Of a stretch of DNA of 64,000 nucleotides, positions 60,859 to 64,000 are shown one piece after another. Position numbers and translations under genes: made by a program. The notes beneath the pieces were generated by a model that searched no databases, was not told the origin of the DNA, and saw only the letters and a program-made list of their open reading frames with translations. Location of the stretch: the NCBI GenBank assembly GCA_013397115.1, contig VWZW01004074.1, positions 325,920 to 389,919 on the forward strand, given 5' to 3'. Position 1 is the first letter of the stretch. Each line of letters starts with the position of its first letter. Origin of the DNA: Edolisoma coerulescens. Its lineage: Eukaryota; Chordata; Aves; Passeriformes; Campephagidae.

Positions 60859-63800
60859 ATAGAGGACAATCCCCACATAGGCAAACCTATTTTCATTTTT
60901 ACATCCAAAAATAAAACATAACAATGAAAACATTTGAGTTAAAAAAAATAATGACAAATGAACATATTTTAAGAATCTAAGCCTAACACCAACCCTGGTA
61001 TAATAACAATTCTCCTCAAGACAGCATTTCACTCCAGCATAATTACAGGTATCTCTCCCATACCAGTTCTACTACTGTTATCTTTCAAGAATTAATGCAT
61101 TGAATGACCACTGCATAGCCAGAATTCTTCATGTTTACGTCCAGTTGTTGATAGGGAAATGAACAGGAAGAGGCTGACATCATCTTCAAGAGCAGCTGTC
61201 AAGGTAGCAAATTACATTTTCATAGGTAATAAGTAGCTTCCTAAAACTAGTTACATGTATCTGCTACGGAATAGGAATAGGAGACAATTCTAGGTGTGCA
61301 ATTGTTCTTCTAGACAGTGACTTACTGTCTTCATTTTTTTGCAAGAGTTTAATTTATTTTGCAGGGGTTTGGACACTTGTTTACTTATGTGCCTAAACAC
61401 CATTAACAGTGCCTGGCCACACAGCCTTGTCAGCCCCCCAGCAGAAGTTGTTTTGCCCATCACTCTCCTTCTCCCGTACCTTTTGAAGCCCTGTCAGTTG
61501 GCTTGTACATAAGCTAAGAATATTTAATAGAGCAAATGTCTGTCTCTGAAGACATGGCACACTTGCTACCGCAGAGATTGAGAGCCATCTGTCCCAGTAG
61601 CAAGAGACGTCTATCAGCCCCCTTCACACCCGTGTTTCCTGCCAGACATCTGCCTACTCTCCTGTGCCACTGTGTGTGATACCACGGCTCCGACGCTGCG
61701 GGATGCAGCACCACCCACAGCACTCAAGTGTTGGAGTGCTGCGCTCCTGCCAACTGACTGCAAGAGTGTTTCATTTCTTCAACTCAGTGGAAAGTTAATT
61801 TTGCAACTGTGGACAAAGGTGGATGTTCCCCATCCACGATGCTGCCAGGTCCTATAGGACAAGTTCTCCACAAGCTGTTTTATTTAAGTATTATCACGAG
61901 CATCGAATTGGCTCCCACTGTCCTGTCCACCCACTCACTGCACACACCAGGTAGGAGGTTTCAGGAAGGCATTAACAACATAGCCTCTTTCCATCCTATG
62001 CATTCACTTCACCTTATTTTCTAATCCTGTAAAATGCTCAATTCAGAAGAAAGAAGGCTTCACTTTTTAAATATGAACAAGATGGAGTGGATCCAACAGT
62101 TCCAAGCAGACAATGTTACAAGGGACTTTCTCCCGTGTAATTCAGAATTTCTAACGTAATGGCCTTTTTTTCCCCCAGCAGGATGGCAGAATATAACCAT
62201 GGCAATGCAAAGTCCATTTAAACAAATCACTTGGTTGAGTCAGAAAGGACACCAGAACATCAGTCACAGAGACTGGGCCTTTGACAGAGGTTCAAAAAAG
62301 TTCAAAATGAAAAATTGAACTAGGGAGCTTTCCAGAAAATGAAAGGGAATGTAGTCAAGCTGGAAACCCAACTTTATGGTATTGAAAATCTGGAAATATG
62401 CCTATACGTGCAAGCTGATTTTAAAAGTTTTGAGAAGACATTCCTGTTTTTAATCTGGCCATGGAGTACCAGAAGAGAAAAAAAAGGTGTGGTTAAAGTT
62501 CACATCCCTCTGGCAAAGACACCCTTTATCAGTCAACAAGCCAGGAACATAAGCTGTCCTTGTCTTTGCAGTATTTATATCTTTACATTGGTGTCTTTTG
62601 AACATAAATTCTAAACCAGGATCAAACATATCCTAAAAGATCAATATCCCTAATTGCCATAAAAAACTCATTTCAGTTAAAAATTTGCTTGTTTTGTTAA
62701 ATCAAAGTGTTTGGTTTTTGCATATTCAACATAAGAGGGAAAACTACCAAATAGGGAAAAAATACCCCTTTTCCCTGGAAATCCTTTTCATGTCACAAAA
62801 AATCACTCCTACACAGCACTCAATATCCACCTGTGGAGTACTTTTTTTTTTCCTCCCTAACCACTTTACGTAAGTGGTAACACAAAGAGGACATCCATGC
62901 AATCCACCTGTAGGTGTTTGCATCTGCTGTGTCAGAGAGACCTTGTTCCTTATTCCCTGTGCTAGGAGTGAATGGCTTTGATGCTAGCATGCATTCCCAT
63001 GTGTTTCTGCAGAGCTAACTATAAGAATGCTTCCTGTCAGAAAGGAAATGAACTTTGTCACAGATGGAAAATCATCATCTATTCTTCCTGTGTAAATGGT
63101 CTGAAGGGATTACGTTTCTCAGTTACTGTGTTAATTTAGGCTTTTAATGCCTTTTATCATGAGTATTTAAGGCTATTAGTTAGGAAAGATTGATACCACT
63201 ACGGGAAAGATAAGAGCACAAAGATTCCTATCAGACCTGTATACAATGAAATACTTCAGTTACTAGTTTATTATCTTTCAATTATTTATTTATATTCCCA
63301 AAATGACGTCGTCTGCTGCGTTGAATTAATTTCCTAGCAGCCAATACTGCATAATGCAACATGATCATATTGGAGTGCTCGATTTTGACGTTTGAATGGT
63401 CCACCAAAGTTTTCTAGAAATTTTTTGTCTCTGTTATATGAACTGTTACTCTTTCAGGCTTGCAAGGGGAATTTATTTTAAAAAGGTGAAAAAAACTCCA
63501 TATGAAAATTACATATGTGCTAATATATAAAGAGATGATTCCTAGGAAGGGAAATGGTAAAACATTTGAAAAGGCTGATGCAGATTACAGATCTGTTATC
63601 CCAAATTCCTTGATTTTCTGAATTATCCCCCTCACCGTGCTTAGCATACCTCAGCAACAGAGGGAGCACTGGCTGTTCACAAATTCAAACACAAGTCTTT
63701 AATGCTGAAAGTCATGTCTTTAACACACAATAATTTCAAAGAGAGAAATACAAGCATAGAGGTTTAAAATACTTGTCCTGTGAAAACCACCTATAGCAGG

Positions 63801-64000
63801 TTTAAAAAGCGCACACACATCTATCCAGATTATTGACCAGCACTCAGCAAAAGGAAACAATGTCCTTTCAAAACACAGTGTAAATAATTAATAGCTGTGT
63901 AAATACTATTCCCAAATACATGTAGTACATTCGTATATTAGATGTAATAAACACGATTACTCATTCTTTAAACACTCTATAAGGAAAACAGAGCCATTTT
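60859..64000. other. Non-coding unique DNA, right end
   Basis: No gene is recognised. A patch at about 61560-61760 is GC-richer with a few CpGs (CCGACGCTGCGGG) but is small, and its reverse-strand frame (61514-61723) matches no family I know. A TGACGTC CRE-like heptamer lies at 63304-63310. The rest is AT-rich unique DNA with a pyrimidine-rich run near 62166. Confidence 0.65.

Noticed and set aside
1..64000. CRISPR arrays, bacterial operons, tRNA or rRNA genes, interstitial telomere repeats
   Set aside because: I saw no regularly spaced identical repeats, no tRNA B-box-like GGTTCGAATCC word, no rRNA-like sequence and no TTAGGG array when reading the window. The avian CR1 elements exclude a bacterial source.

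Overview
This window reads as nuclear DNA of a bird, almost all of it non-coding (intergenic or intronic). The main evidence is several 5'-truncated CR1 LINE copies carrying the avian CR1 3' end: a TTCCAACC-type stretch followed by tandem ATTCTATGA copies, or its reverse complement, which begins TCATAGAATGGTTTGGGTTGG. There are no Alu, B1 or L1 sequences. The DNA is AT-rich and CpG-poor, homopolymer runs are short, and stop codons are dense in all frames. Nothing looks bacterial, organellar or like an intact virus. The species cannot be named from this sequence.

No protein-coding gene can be supported. The longest open frames (60 to 163 codons) look like chance: none shows a recognisable domain, many overlap open frames on the other strand, and the longest one runs through a TG microsatellite. 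A large intron of a gene lying mostly outside the window is possible. A few exon-like segments with good splice signals in the right-hand third are listed as weak leads only.

Layout. 1-3.9 kb: unique DNA, ending in a plus-strand CR1 (3874-4190). 4.2-17.7 kb: long unique stretch with a homeodomain/MEF2-type motif cluster near 8.5 kb, a GC-richer kilobase at 10.1-11.1 kb and a perfect 14-bp AT palindrome at 12.6 kb. 17.66-18.1 kb: minus-strand CR1 running directly into a degenerate GC-rich minisatellite. 18.1-24.0 kb: MEF2/E-box pair, CTCF-like core, one undetermined base (19242), a TG microsatellite and a MARE-like site, then a second plus-strand CR1 (23960-24369). 24.4-40.2 kb: unique DNA with one MIR-like fragment near 31.6 kb. 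40.19-40.59 kb: probable solo retroviral LTR whose left part holds three copies of a 30/31-bp repeat, followed by a minus-strand CR1 (40861-41060). 41-47.8 kb: low-complexity tracts and an old amniote repeat remnant near 43.85 kb. 47.78-48.49 kb: the most informative CR1, minus strand, retaining reverse-transcriptase codons but with internal deletions. 48.5-64 kb: repeat-poor, AT-rich DNA holding one very compact G-quadruplex/GC-box motif at 59.54 kb and a roughly 27-bp CR1 tail at 60.83 kb.

I found no undescribed multi-gene system. The observations most worth a second look are the minisatellite joined to a CR1, the LTR with its triplicated repeat, the isolated G-quadruplex motif, and the internally deleted CR1.
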